Below, one piece after another: positions 36,001 to 46,270 of a DNA stretch of 64,000 bases; the stretch's first letter is position 1; every line of letters starts with the position of its first letter. The stretch is from Dentipellis sp. KUC8613. Its lineage: Eukaryota; Basidiomycota; Agaricomycetes; Russulales; Hericiaceae. The position numbers and the translations under genes were made by a program. Location of the stretch: assembly GCA_002286715.1 (NCBI GenBank), contig NSJX01000026.1, positions 62,001-126,000 of the forward strand, written 5' to 3'. Under the pieces are notes generated by a model that saw only the letters and a program-made list of their open reading frames with translations, did not search any database and was not told the DNA's origin.

Positions 36001-37543
36001 CTCCCATCCGCCGCGCGCGATGTGCTTCTCCGGGCCCCATGGCAGGCAGTCTACACAGAAGAAAACCAATTCCACACCATGAATTTAATACCTCCGTGGA
36101 CGATGACACAACCAGCACTTGTATTCGCGGTGCTTACGCGTGTACGTGCGTACGTACTCGCACATGTGCATATGCCGGTGCGCCGCAGACGATAGCTGGC
36201 CGTCAGACTCAGCACCAGAACGAGCATATCTCGCGGACGATCGCTGCCTTTCGATCCCTTGAACTTGCAGCTCGACCCATTGCCGCCGCGTTCCTACTCC
36301 CCGGCATACTCACAACATGCCGGCGGCGAGCTCGTGCGGGCCATCGAAGGCCCAGCATATTGTGCTGTGACGTCAGGCCCTGCGACGGCACGCGTGCACC
36401 GGTGTGAGTGCCACCGTCGGCTGCATGCCTCCCCGCCGCCGCCGGGCGTGCAGAGCAGCTGAGACTTGAGCCCGGCGCACGCACAGGGACAGGGTCCCTG
36501 CTGGTGGTCGACGTTTCAGACGTCCGCGGGAAAACACAATTGCAAGCCGCGAGCTCCAGCCGTGCACGCGCGTGAGTCATGGCGTATGTGCGTACGGAGC
36601 TCCGTGGTTGACAGTTGTAACTTGTAACTTGAGGGTGCTTTGTTTCAGTCTGCTCTGCAGTCAACGTCAACTGTATACGACCTTGCGAGGGTAAAAGGTA
36701 AATCCAATGCTAGAATAGAGATATGACTCGGACGAGGACACGACTGGGAGTAAGTACAGACTGAGACTGAGGGAAATATACAATGCGCGAGAGAGAAGGA
36801 AACGGGACATCCAGATCCAATGAGACGATGTGAAAAGACGAGACGAGACGGGTAAAACAAGCGAGCTACGAGACGCGACGGATAGGTCGATAGGCAAACA
36901 GCTAGAACAACGTGAGCGGAACAGATGCGATAGCATATCGAGTATGTAGGGAGGAGGGCGGAGAAGCGTCGGAGGATGTGCTTGCGGTGAGTAAGTAAGT
37001 GTAGGTATAAGATAGAGTAGCCGAGGACCGAGAAGAGATGGAGTGGATGGAGAAACAGGTGCAGAAAACTCGGAAAACACTGGCAGGGACAGGAACAAGC
37101 AGCCGGACGGTGTGTGCAGTGCCAGTCAGGTTGAGTGACTCGGACAAATCGGCGGGGTACGTGACTGCGCGTCACCATCACGTGCATGGTCACGGACGCG
37201 CATTGGCCTGATTCGGCCACGCGTCGCGTGTCCAAAGCAATTCTATAGTGGGGCAGCTGTGGCGCGACTCCAAGCTTGTTATAAGCCCAAAGCGCACATG
37301 CCACAGCTAGGTATGGCGATATCGACGATGGGGGCAGGGGATATGGGATGGGACAGGGATAGGGCGGGATGATAGATGATACACCTAAGGAATACGAGAT
37401 ACATGTGACTTCCAGTACAAAGGCAGATGAATGGCAACCTGACTCACGAGATCCAAGAAATACAACAACAGTAGTGCGCAGAATACGCAACAGATATCCA
37501 ATAAAAATAGAATGGGGCCCCAGCGTAGGCGGAAAACCAATGC
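33008..37543. other. 4.5 kb without recognisable genes
   Basis: Both strands hold only short or compositionally odd open frames. The longest, about 280 codons on the minus strand at 36645-37490, is Ser/Leu/Tyr/Cys-rich with no domain and follows purine-rich DNA on the + strand. A Cys-rich minus-strand frame at 34869-35183 was considered and set aside. No tRNA, no inverted-repeat element and no transposase similarity noticed. Candidate content: regulatory DNA, non-coding transcripts or fully decayed sequence. Confidence 0.4.
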
Positions 37544-39132
37544 TCAGCGCCTCCGTGTGGTCCTCGCCCTGGTCACCCCAGACGTCCTCTTGCGCTTCTT
37601 GGGGGCAGGGGCGGACACGGTCTTCTCGTCGGGGGCAGCGTCGTCATCAGCGGCTGCGCGTTTGCGAGACTGGCTCTTTGCCTTCGGTGCCTCTGGCTCG
37701 TCCACCTGCATGGCCTCTGCGTCTGGCGCAGGAGCTTCTGGTTCCACGGTGGCCCTCTTCGCGGCAGCCCTCGTACGCGCGCGAGTGGCGTGCACAGAGT
37801 CTGCCTGTGGTTCTGTACTGTCCTCCACCGCGTCCGCATACTCCGGAACATCATTCGGTTCGCCTTTGCTTTTTACGTCAACAGCTTGCGCGGCCTCGGG
37901 TGGCGTAGCAGGAGTAGACGATGCGGATGACGATGAGCGACCCCGTTTCAGGTCGGCCGCCATGGAAGACGTCGCCGTAGACGATTCCGACGTTGAAGGG
38001 GAGCGATCATGTGTGGTCGGGCGAGCGGATAGGCGCGTGGGCGCTGACGGGGCGATAGATCCCCGCTTGCTGCCTTTGTTGCTGGTGCGTCCACGGGATG
38101 CGGGAGCTGCGGGGCCGTCTTCGTCTGGAAGAGAGGCACTGGCGATGATGGGAGAGAAGACTCCGAGTGGGCTGGGGGCTTTGGGCGATGTCTTTGTGGG
38201 TGGCGCGAGAGTGGCACCAGCGGTAGGTTTCGCGGGAGTCGCCTCTTCGTTCGCCGCTCCAGTGTTGGCCGCTGCTGCGGCTGCAGCCATGGCGGCTGCT
38301 GCCTTGGGAGTCGGCTTGGTCTTGCGGGCTCGCTTCCTCGGTGGCTCTGGCAGGCCCTCGACGACCTCGTCGGTCTGCGCCCGAGGCGCAGCAGTCTTGG
38401 TGGCCTTTCGCTTTCTGAGCGACATCTTCCTGTTATTAGGAGAGGCTGTGATCCCGAGCTCTTCATTGCGAGCCTTCTCTTGTGCGGCGTTGAAGTTTCT
38501 GGATTGCCACAGCATCTCCTGTGGGCCGAGCCAGGTGCAGGGATAGGTGTCGATCAGACGAGGCTCTGTTCCTGAAAGTAGGCGTTCCTATGTGAGATCC
38601 TGGACCGCAATGGCATTGCATACGAGTACTCACTCATGACCTTGTCGATGAACTCTGCCGTGTCGTTCCTGACCTCCGGGTTCCAGAAGTCATTGTGGTG
38701 CTCGTGGAAGGGAGTGAGCCTGACGCTGAGAGCGGCGAGGGCGTAGATGGAGGAGGCGGCTCTGTTCCTGAGGCTGGGGCGGGGCGGGCGAGTGGTCAGG
38801 CAGGTCTGGACGGCGGGGTGGCGGACGTTCCAGCGGCCGTCGCTCATAACGCCGCCCGTCACCTCGTGGGGGGCGCTGCGGGGGATGTTGAGCGCGGCAA
38901 TGCGCTCGCGGTTCTGCTCTGCGATGCTGACGTGTGCGAGCACGCCGAGCGGGTCGTAGCGTGGCGTCGCTGTCGCCGTCGTCGGTGTGTGTGGCGGGGT
39001 GCCCAGCGTAGAGCGCTCCGACGATGTCGCAAAGCGGGCACCAGGGCACCCATCGCTGACGTCGAAGGCATAGGCGGGGGAGTCTACAGGAGGTGTCGCG
39101 AAGCGATGGGGGTTGTAGAGGTGGTAGGCCAT
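37544..39132 (-). CDS. Unknown protein with conserved N-terminus and disordered basic tail, probably nuclear
   Basis: Two exons (39132-38634 and 38571-37544) encode 508 aa. Residues 1-210 look folded: MAYHLYNPHRFATPP at the start, then DPLGVLAHVSIAEQNRERIA, MSDGRWNVRHPAVQTCL, ASSIYALAALSVRLTPFHEH, DTAEFIDKVM and LIDTYPCTWLGPQEMLWQS. The rest is low complexity with many Lys/Arg clusters (MSLRKRKATK, EPPRKRARKTKPTPK, KKRKRTSGVTRARTTRRR) and acidic patches, typical of chromatin- or nucleolus-associated proteins. I do not recognise a family. The long + strand open frame across 37512-38546 is its antisense shadow. Confidence 0.75.
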
Positions 39133-40359
39133 TGCGGTTGGGCACTGGCGGGGATGTTGTGGCGTCTGCGCAGAAGGGGGCGGGCACAATGGGAGAGGGT
39201 AGAGTGTGGGGCTACAGAGTGCTACGATTGAGATATAGCAAGATGGTGGGAGGCCTGGGGATAGATATGAAGGGGAGCAAGGACGAGGGATGGTGGTGGT
39301 AGATGGACAAGCGAGCGGGCTGGCGGGAAGAGCGGCTTGCCCTTTGGCCTAAGCACTGCATGAGGCTGGCTGCCCTCCTTGTCCGCTTCATGTCCCGTGG
39401 GAAACCTGGAATCGGGCCCGCGCACCTCCCTTGTTCTTCGCTTCCCGCGCCCTGCTGACCTTGTTCTTTTATTTCGGTCGCCACCCCGCAGTCGCTTCGC
39501 TACGCCCTCTATTATTTCGCGCTGCAGAGGATAGCGACGAGGAGACGACGAGGACAATTGGTGGGGTGAGCATGACTTGCCTCCGAGATCTCTCTGGCGC
39601 TCCGCTGCTCTCGCCGATCTCCCGGATCCTCATCCCGATCTCGCTGATATGCCTCCGACACCCCGCATCCCCCCAGTTCTTCATACACTCGTCCTTTCCT
39701 CGTCCTCAGACGCACGGTCGACGACTGCAACGACTTTCCTCTGCTCAACCCATTTCAATTGTGCCAAATCCGCACCCATCACGCGCGCCGCCGCAGCCTT
39801 CCAGTGGAAGACACGGACCACGATCCGTGCGGATATGGCAGGTGCGCTGCAACGTGGCCCGTTATCAGCACCCTCCAAAATCGCATTTGCACTGATAATC
39901 TGCCCATCGCGCGAGCTCCGGGCAGCCCGCTCGCCGTTGCTGCCTGTTGCTAGCACTTTCGCCGATGCAGCACGATGCCATCGGCCACTGCTCGGCGCTG
40001 CTGCACGCGGCGCTCGCGCCCGGTCGCCCGAACACGGTCGCCTCGGTGCCTGTGCGCGGATTGCTCCCGATTGCGTTTCGTGGCCATCGCCTGCGGATGC
40101 CCCTCTTATAACCTTAACGATCCCCTCCCCGCGAACGTTCGTACACCGCTCCACCTTACGTCGCGCGAAGCACGCATTTGCACGAGGATTCGCCGCGGCG
40201 GCATGGAGGCTGGCGCTCTGCCAGCGGCGCGCGCGAGGGCGAGAGGCAGATCGGGACGGCACAAATGAACGACATGAATGTATTGCTGCTCGAACGTGGC
40301 CACGACACGAGCCGAGCTGTACATACGCGCAGATTGCACATGCTCGTGGGGTCCTGCTC
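39133..40359. other. Intergenic with long but unsupported open frames
   Basis: A + strand frame of about 268 codons at 39577-40383 and an alternative spliced reading (including ATG near 39965 to TAA near 40113) are open. Neither resembles a known protein, and the opposite strand is also open, so composition is a sufficient explanation. It includes the promoter of the 508-aa protein gene. Confidence 0.35.
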
Positions 40360-40913
40360 CTACGGGCCTGTCGTGCGGCTTGATGTCATGCCCATGGCCG
40401 TCATCTGCGCGACCGTCTCGTTCCATTGCCGCATGTCCAAATCCGGAGAGTTGAGGACCAGGATCGCCTGTACGAGCATGTTCGGGATCAGTTTGGGTGG
40501 TGGATGGTGCGGTAAGGCGTCTGGCATGGTAAACGGTATCTGTGTCGCACTGTCAGGCAAAGGCGATGCAACCGTGAACAGAGTAACAGACGTACATCGA
40601 GCCGTTCGAGGTACCCGAAAACAGTCACAACACTCCGCGCATCCACGAGCCAAGGCAAGCCGCCTCTCGCATGGAGGCAAAGCGCGACGTCGACTGGAAT
40701 AGCGTGGCTCTCATCGCCAAGGACCGCGATCCCGGTGGTGGGTTCGTAGCAAAGCACCCTACCAGGCATAGACAGAAGGGTCAATGCAAGACGAAACAGG
40801 GCGGTAGATGGCCGGGGCGCGTACCTGCCGACAAGACGCAGCTTCCGTCCGATTAGATCATCACAAAGGGATGAAAGGACCACGGGTGTTGCGGAGTCTG
40901 CGCGTGCAGACAT
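40360..40913 (-). CDS. Small OB-fold-like protein, candidate CST telomere subunit Ten1
   Basis: Three exons (40913-40825, 40758-40596, 40539-40360) encode 143 aa. The pattern fits Ten1, the smallest CST (Ctc1/Stn1-Ten1) subunit, which caps telomeres and helps DNA polymerase alpha fill-in. An N-terminal strand LIGRKLRLVGRVLCYEPTTG is followed by IAVLGDESHAIPVDVALCL, then SVVTVFGYLERLD. After a Pro-rich loop comes LIPNMLVQAILVLNSPDLDM with a terminal helix RQWNETVAQMTAMG. Size and order of beta strands plus C-terminal helix match Ten1 (about 120-150 aa), but sequence conservation in this family is very low. RMI2 or RPA3-like OB proteins are alternatives. Confidence 0.5.
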
Positions 40914-41058
40914 TTCGACGAGTGCAAGCTACGCAGCTCATGCGTGAGGACGCATGGGATGTGAGGGTGCGTACTGAGATGCAACAGACGATGAATGCAA
41001 ATGGTCTTCGGCATGCGTTGCACGACGGCGAACCAAAATGAGTATCGATTTGTCACTA

Positions 41059-41135
41059 GGCGCTATAGCCAAGTAATTATGATGACGGAATCCGCGCAGA
41101 CTTTACAGCAGGTTCAAATCCTGCTCATGTCGCGA
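41059..41135 (+). pseudogene. tRNA-like remnant
   Basis: Contains a perfect T-arm (GCAGG TTCAAAT CCTGC) identical to that of the nearby tRNA-Ser, and AGCCAAGT as in its D-arm, but in the opposite orientation. The anticodon arm is collapsed (GACGGA directly followed by ATCCG) and acceptor pairing is imperfect. Best read as a decayed tRNA copy. Confidence 0.45.
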
Positions 41136-41211
41136 TACCCTTTGTTTACATTACGCATTTTTGTTGCGGACTGATATTTTCCATTCATAAACTTTGGTTT
41201 CAAAAAAATAT

Positions 41212-41293
41212 GGACACTGGGAGGATTGAACTCCCGGCCTCGCGCAGATCCACGATTTGCGAAGCGCGCGCTCTACCACTGAGCTAAGTGCCC
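41212..41293 (-). tRNA. tRNA-Ala (anticodon CGC) with 11-base intron
   Basis: The cloverleaf fits on the minus strand. Acceptor GGCACT-type stem: GGGCACT pairs with AGTGTCC. The D-arm is GCTC AGTGGTA GAGC, the anticodon stem CGCGC/GCGCG with loop TTCGCA + T, and the T-arm GGGAG TTCAATC CTCCC. An 11-base insertion (AATCGTGGATC) follows position 37, the standard place for eukaryotic tRNA introns. Confidence 0.88.
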
Positions 41294-41458
41294 TTGTTTG
41301 ACAATTAATTATTATGTAACCACATCCAAATTGATCCAATGAGTCTGGTAAAACAAGCTGCCGTCAGACAAAAGCAATCAAAGACACCAATGAGCATAGA
41401 CATTGAATCTGCTTGAGACCAGCAGCAAAACAAAAACATATGCTTCACGCGCGCTCTC

Positions 41459-41539
41459 GATGCCAGCAGGATTTGAACCTGCGCTCCCATAGGGAAACAG
41501 ATTTCTAATCTGTCGCCGTAACCACTTGGCTATGGCACC
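41459..41539 (-). tRNA. tRNA-Ser (anticodon AGA)
   Basis: Minus-strand cloverleaf. Acceptor GGTGCCA pairs with TGGCATC. The anticodon stem-loop is ACAGA TTAGAAA TCTGT, with AGA at 34-36. A long variable arm (TTCCCTATGGGAGC) is typical of serine tRNAs, and the T-arm is GCAGG TTCAAAT CCTGC. No intron. Confidence 0.93.
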
Positions 41540-41866
41540 TTGAAATTATTCCGGAAATGTGGTATCACAGGCCGACATACACTAGGCATCAGGAAATTTA
41601 TTTTGCTATGAGCAGGAATGAGCAGCTCATACTGAGCCCTTGTCAATCACACATGACCTGCCTTTCCCGGTAGTTCAGCACTTTCTTGTCCAATGGGAGG
41701 CCATCTTTCGGGCGAAAAGGCCGCCCACCGCATTTGCAATTAGGCTGCTTTACAGATGCTATGGGCATAGTTCCATTATGCCATATACAGTATCTGATAA
41801 AAATAGTTTGAAATTATTGAGATATAATTGAGAGGTTTGGAAATTTCAGACCATATCTGCTGGTAT
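41540..41866. other. Spacer between tRNA-Ser and the inverted-repeat element
   Basis: About 330 AT-rich bases; nothing recognised. Confidence 0.5.
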
Positions 41867-41868
41867 TA

Positions 41869-41928
41869 CAGTGTGTTGCATAAGAAACTGCAGTCGACAC
41901 GTCAAGATTGTTGTTTGTTCCAGCCAAA
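41869..41928 (+). repeat. Left terminal inverted repeat
   Basis: Pairs with 42817-42876. Starts CAGTG directly after TA. Mismatches to the partner increase after about base 35. Confidence 0.75.
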
Positions 41929-42816
41929 GCGTGACAACTTCGATGTCTGACAGCCCAGTGGGCAACCCCTCTTGCCCAAAACCTCGAGTAGGTGACAGCT
42001 CAGTGCAGCAGACAAATGCTACTAAGAATGGCGGTGAGCTCTCTAACTGCAATATCCGAATAATTGCACGGCTACAGACAGTTTTCCGACCACAGTGTGC
42101 GTGCAGTACTCGTGTGTGTCAGTGGTCGAGTTCGTGCTCTAAAGTCAAATCGACGATGTATTGACTACGCGACTCCATTTTCTATGATGGTGCCAAGCAG
42201 GCTATGATTTCTGTGAGTCTCCGATGGACCCATTTATGTCTTATTATGGCACATGTGGTTTACTTTGTCATGGCTCTCGCGCAATGTCTGTGTCGTTGAC
42301 AGAAATGCATGAGTGCACAAGGATCCGAAGGAGCACGGCATGGACAAATTCATCCAGCGATGGCACCACGCGATGCAAGATGTCCTCGGAAGGCGCCCTG
42401 AAGCTCAGCTGGGGATACAGCGCTTTCGTGCTCACTTGCACCCGCACCTTCGCTGGAGCTCCATTGCTGATTGCCCGCTCTTGACACATGCTCCCGCCAA
42501 TGGCCTCATGTTGCTGAAAACTTGCATGAATGTACATCCCTCTCAATATACTGATACACTCAAAGAAGTGTATCCGATGCTGCGCTTGGTGTTCGGGTCA
42601 TGCTCAAACACAGAGTCACGGTAGTGACCAATTGCTCAGGTAGTTTGCAAATAGTACAATGACCACGAGGAGCTATACAGCCCTCGGAGTAGTCCTCACA
42701 TATCATTTACTCGAGAACTACGCCACTTTGCCAATCAGACTGGCACTGAGAGAAATTTGAAGCTTAGGACTGTTGCGGCTGCGGCCTTGCGGCCCGGACG
42801 TGACCATACGTGACTA

Positions 42817-42876
42817 TTTGGCTACAACAAATACGAATCTCGACGCGTCGACTGCAGTTTCTTATGCAACGCACTG
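42817..42876 (-). repeat. Right terminal inverted repeat
   Basis: Reverse complement matches 41869-41928; ends CACTG directly before TA at 42877-42878. Confidence 0.75.
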
Positions 42877-42999
42877 TATGTGAACATTGCCCATAGTGAT
42901 ACCCACAACAACATCCCAAAAGGCCCTCTATAATCATTAATGTAATGTACTCGTACACCACATTGATACACAGAATGATAAAGTTACATCTACTTGCAA

Positions 43000-44783
43000 T
43001 TAAATATCGAAATTCCTGACAACAACGCCCCCAACACCAGCACTAATGATTCTTCGCTCGTCAAAGACCACCGTAGCCTTCGCCGCGAGCGCACGCCGCT
43101 CCTCCATCGCGCTGCCCTCCTCCTCTTCGCGAGCAGGTGCTACCTGCGCGCCCGTGCCCGCCTCCAGGTCCCACACCCAGATGCTCCCATCGCGCCCGAC
43201 GCTGACGCACCGCCCGTCCGCGAGCGCGAGCGCGGCCGTCGGCCCCGTGTGTCCGTGCAGATTGCGGACAAAGGTAAGCTTGGGCGTCGCGGTCGAGTTT
43301 GCGGTCGCGGAGGGGAACGAGATGCGGTATAGCTGCAGCGGCATGTCGGTGTAGGGAGACGAGGCCCCGGAGCTGGATGTTGATGGGGTGTGCGGTGCGA
43401 CGGAGTCGGAAGGGGCGAGGATGACCCACCGGCCGTCTGTCTGTGTGCCGGCAACCTCGAACACTTTGCGTCCCCATTGCTCGTGCAAAGCGGCAAGCTT
43501 TGCGGCGTCCAGCCAGCCAGGGGGGAGATCAAAGGCTCGACTGCTTCGCGTGGATACGAGTCGGATGGCGGAGGTGGCGCTGGCGTCACTTGAGGTAGAA
43601 GATAGAGACGATGAAGCGCTGTTCAGAATGACTTCTGTCACACCGACACTCCAATGTTCGGGGTACACGGGGCTTGCATAGGTGAGCACGAGTCTATGTG
43701 TCGAGGGCTCGGGAGTCGACAGCACCATCGACGCAGGCGGGAAGCAGGTGAATGATGTCAGGCAGTGTACGAGCTTCATGGACTCGGAAGAGGCGTCGTA
43801 TATCGACAGATGGAACTTCTCGGACAGAGTCGCGAGAACCGGGTGGTGATACGCGACCTGGAGTATAGGTGTCGTCCGAGGGGTCCGGGCTGGAGGGATA
43901 TAGTAGTGCTTGCGCGACGATGTCTGCAGATGCACTCCGTGCTGCTCGAACACCTGCAATTCTCCGTTGGAAAGGCACACGGCAATACGCGTGAACGACG
44001 TCGAAGGAGGAGACTGGTCTACTGCAAGTGCAGTGATCTGTACGGGCCGCTGCACCCTCATGCATTTCGCGTGGATGGTTGTCGTGTGGGACGTAGGAGT
44101 GATAAAGGTGATGGCAGGAGAGACGGATGGTTGAGAAGACGCGACGATCGTAAAGTGCCCGGTGAGGAGCATGTGCGTCTTTCCAGCAAGTTGTTGCTCG
44201 CTCCCGTTTAAGCTTTGGGTATCGAGGCTATCATTCTGTGCAAAGGCTTGCATCTCATCCTCGACTTTGGAGATGTCACATCGACCTGGGCGACCGTCAG
44301 CCCGGGCTTGCGAACAGGATCCATGCAACTCACCCGTTCTCCAGTTGGTGCTGATCCGAAACATCGCCTTCCAGTTCTTCAGTTCGTCTGCATGCGCACG
44401 ACCAGGGAGAGGTTTAATCTCCCTCCCGTCGGCCCGCCCAATGAAGCCCCGCCCGCCTCTCAACCTAGACCGGCCATATTCTGTCAAGTACAAGCTCTTC
44501 CACAGCTACGGGGCTCGAATGTTCAACACCTCGGTGCGGCGACGGCTCGGAGGGAGATATGTACCTGGTTGTCGGCCGACAGACGGGACCAGTTCCGGTT
44601 CGTCGCTTGGACAGCACAGAGGTCTGCCCACGGCAGATACGAGAATATGTGCAGGATCAGCTCGTCGTACAGCAGCGTGTCAAAGGTCCCGCGCGGCATG
44701 GATTCGTGGGCGCCATCGTCCGAAGATGTGTGCACCCTCTTCGATGGCGGCAGGGTCGCCGGTGACAGCGGTCGCTTCGACAT
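43000..44783 (-). CDS. F-box protein with C-terminal WD40-like beta-propeller
   Basis: Likely substrate adaptor of an SCF ubiquitin ligase. Exons 44783-44565, 44505-44334 and 44285-43000 give 558 aa. An F-box lies at residues about 34-75 (FDTLLYDELILHIFSYLPWA, DLCAVQATNRNWSRLSADNQ, then LWKSLYLTEYG). The remainder reads as a divergent propeller: HFTIVASSQPSV, ITALAVDQSPPSTSFTRIAV, CLSNGELQVFEQHGVHL, VAYHHPVLATLSEKFHLSIY, and near the end LHGHTGPTAALALADGRC with VSVGRDGSIWVWDLEAG, a clear WD repeat. The final repeat is VFDERRIISAGVGGVVVRNF. Substrate unknown. Divergent from WDR83, with 141 bases between the ATGs. Confidence 0.85.
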
Positions 44784-44924
44784 CCGGATTGTAGTTTGCT
44801 TCAGAGAGGAGGCTTCGGCATTGGAGAATGGGTCAGTCAGCAGCTCGCAAGATGCAGATCGGCATTTTCCGATCTGCTACCCCGGCCGGCGCTTAGCGTA
44901 CCGTGCTCCGCTGCAAGTCCGGCC
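44784..44924. promoter_or_regulatory. Compact bidirectional promoter (F-box gene / WDR83)
   Basis: Only 141 bases separate the divergent start codons, so the 5' UTRs and core promoters must overlap or be very short. No TATA box seen. Confidence 0.45.
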
Positions 44925-46135
44925 ATGGCACCCTCTCGAGGTCCGCAACCACTCGCTCGCGAATTACACACGACTCTCTCGGCGCACAAAGGGCCCGTAC
45001 ATGTCGCCAGGTACGCCAAAGGAGGTGGGAAACACGTCTTGACGGGCGGCCAGGACCGTACCATTCGTCTCTGGAATCCGAATTTGGGCACCGAGATTAA
45101 AGCCTACTCTGCCCATGGTTATGAAGTGCTGTCAATATCAGTGTAAGTCCGTAACAATCTACTTCGTCGCTTTTTTAAAATATATGGTACTCTAGTGCTC
45201 ATGATAACTCGAAGTTCGTGTCTTCGGGGGGCGACCGCAGCGTCTTCTTGTGGGATGTAACGTCTGGCAACACAATTCGCAGGATATCGGCCCACATGGC
45301 CAAAATTAACGCGGTAGAATTCAATGCTGAGGCTACCGTTGTCGCCAGTGGTACGTGAGTTCTTCCACCAGAAGGGACAAGTGACGTGAACGCTCGCACA
45401 GGCTCGTACGATTCCACCGTCAGACTGTGGGATCTCCGGTGCGTTCCCCGAACTCATCGTCCATCAGTCTCACTCTAAGTTGTACCTCGTTAGCTCGCAG
45501 AACCGACAGGCTATTCAATCCCTCGAAGAAGCACGCGATTCTGTCCAGGCGCTCTATGTTGGGACAACTATCATCATGACAGGTTCCGTGGATGGCCATG
45601 TCCGGACATACGACCTTCGCAAGGGCGAGCTTCGCGCAGATTACATCGGTCGTAAGTACAGACGTCTTTGTATAGATTTTCTGCCGACATTGCTTCTTGA
45701 CAGATCCGGTCACGTCGGTCGTACCCACGCAGGACGAATCGACATACCTCGTCATGACGCTCGATGGCCATATTCGTCTCATGGACATGGCGAGCGGAAA
45801 GCTATTGAACGACTTTTCTGGCCATACGCACAAGTCCTACCGTTGTCGAGCGTGCTTCGGCTACGGAGAAGCTACAGTTGTAGCCGGGGATGAAAATGGG
45901 ACGGTTTGGGCGTGGGATCTCCTCGATGTAAGTCTTCTAGCTTGCAGGGGACACGTTAATGCTAACGGCTGCGGTATCGGTTCAGGCCACCCCACTACAG
46001 CCAAATCCGCCACCAAAAGTGCACCATAAAGTGATCACATGGACAGAACACCATCCCACTGAGGCTGGCGAGCTGCTTACTGCCAGTGCAGACGGCACTG
46101 CGAAGGTCTGGCGTTTCCCAAGTGCAGGACGTTGA
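44925..46135 (+). CDS. WDR83/MORG1-type WD40 protein
   Basis: Seven-bladed WD40 propeller; in animals WDR83 is an ERK-pathway scaffold and is found with spliceosomes. Exons 44925-45142, 45196-45350, 45402-45438, 45494-45651, 45704-45927 and 45986-46135 give 313 aa, the usual length. Repeats are plain: LSAHKGPVHVARYAKGGGKH, LTGGQDRTIRLWNPNLG, SAHGYEVLSISV, FVSSGGDRSVFLWDVTSG, ISAHMAKINAVEFNAEATVV, ASGSYDSTVRLWDLR, TGSVDGHVRTYDLRKG, MTLDGHIRLMDMASGKLLND, VAGDENGTVWAWDLLD and LLTASADGTAKVWRF. Convergent with LSM2 (135 bases between stops). Confidence 0.93.
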
Positions 46136-46270
46136 CACTGCGATGCGTTTGTAATATATGTAGAATATGCAGTATCTCGACCAACAAGATGCAATAGTAG
46201 CGTAGTGATACAATCATTCCCTCCGCAGAGGATGAACGGAAGAGTGAGAAGACGATTAGAGGGAAGGATA

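Larger units (their letters stand above)
41869..42876. mobile_element. Non-autonomous Tc1/mariner-like inverted-repeat element (1008 bp)
   Basis: The two ends are inverted repeats. The left end reads CAGTGTGTTGCATAAGAAAC and continues TGCAGTCGACACGTC; the right end, reversed, reads CAGTGCGTTGCATAAGAAAC and continues TGCAGTCGACGCGTC. Similarity runs for about 60 bases with few mismatches. Each end is flanked by TA (41867-41868 and 42877-42878), the target duplication used by Tc1/mariner elements, and CAGT is a usual terminus of that superfamily. The interior holds no DDE/D transposase; its open frames (about 42224-42624) are short and unrecognised. It is therefore read as a deletion derivative or MITE-like element that needs a transposase from elsewhere. 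Family-level assignment rests on ends only. Confidence 0.75.

Noticed and set aside
36645..37490. 281-codon minus-strand open frame rich in Ser, Leu, Tyr, Cys
   Set aside because: Amino-acid composition fits translation of a pyrimidine-rich tract; no domain, no conserved block, no splice structure.
37512..38546. 344-codon plus-strand open frame
   Set aside because: Antisense of the basic/Ala-rich tail of the 508-aa protein, whose sense frame has conserved-looking blocks and a good intron.
39577..40383. 268-codon plus-strand open frame and a spliced alternative
   Set aside because: No recognisable motif, open frames on both strands, and no convincing start context. Left as possible but unsupported.
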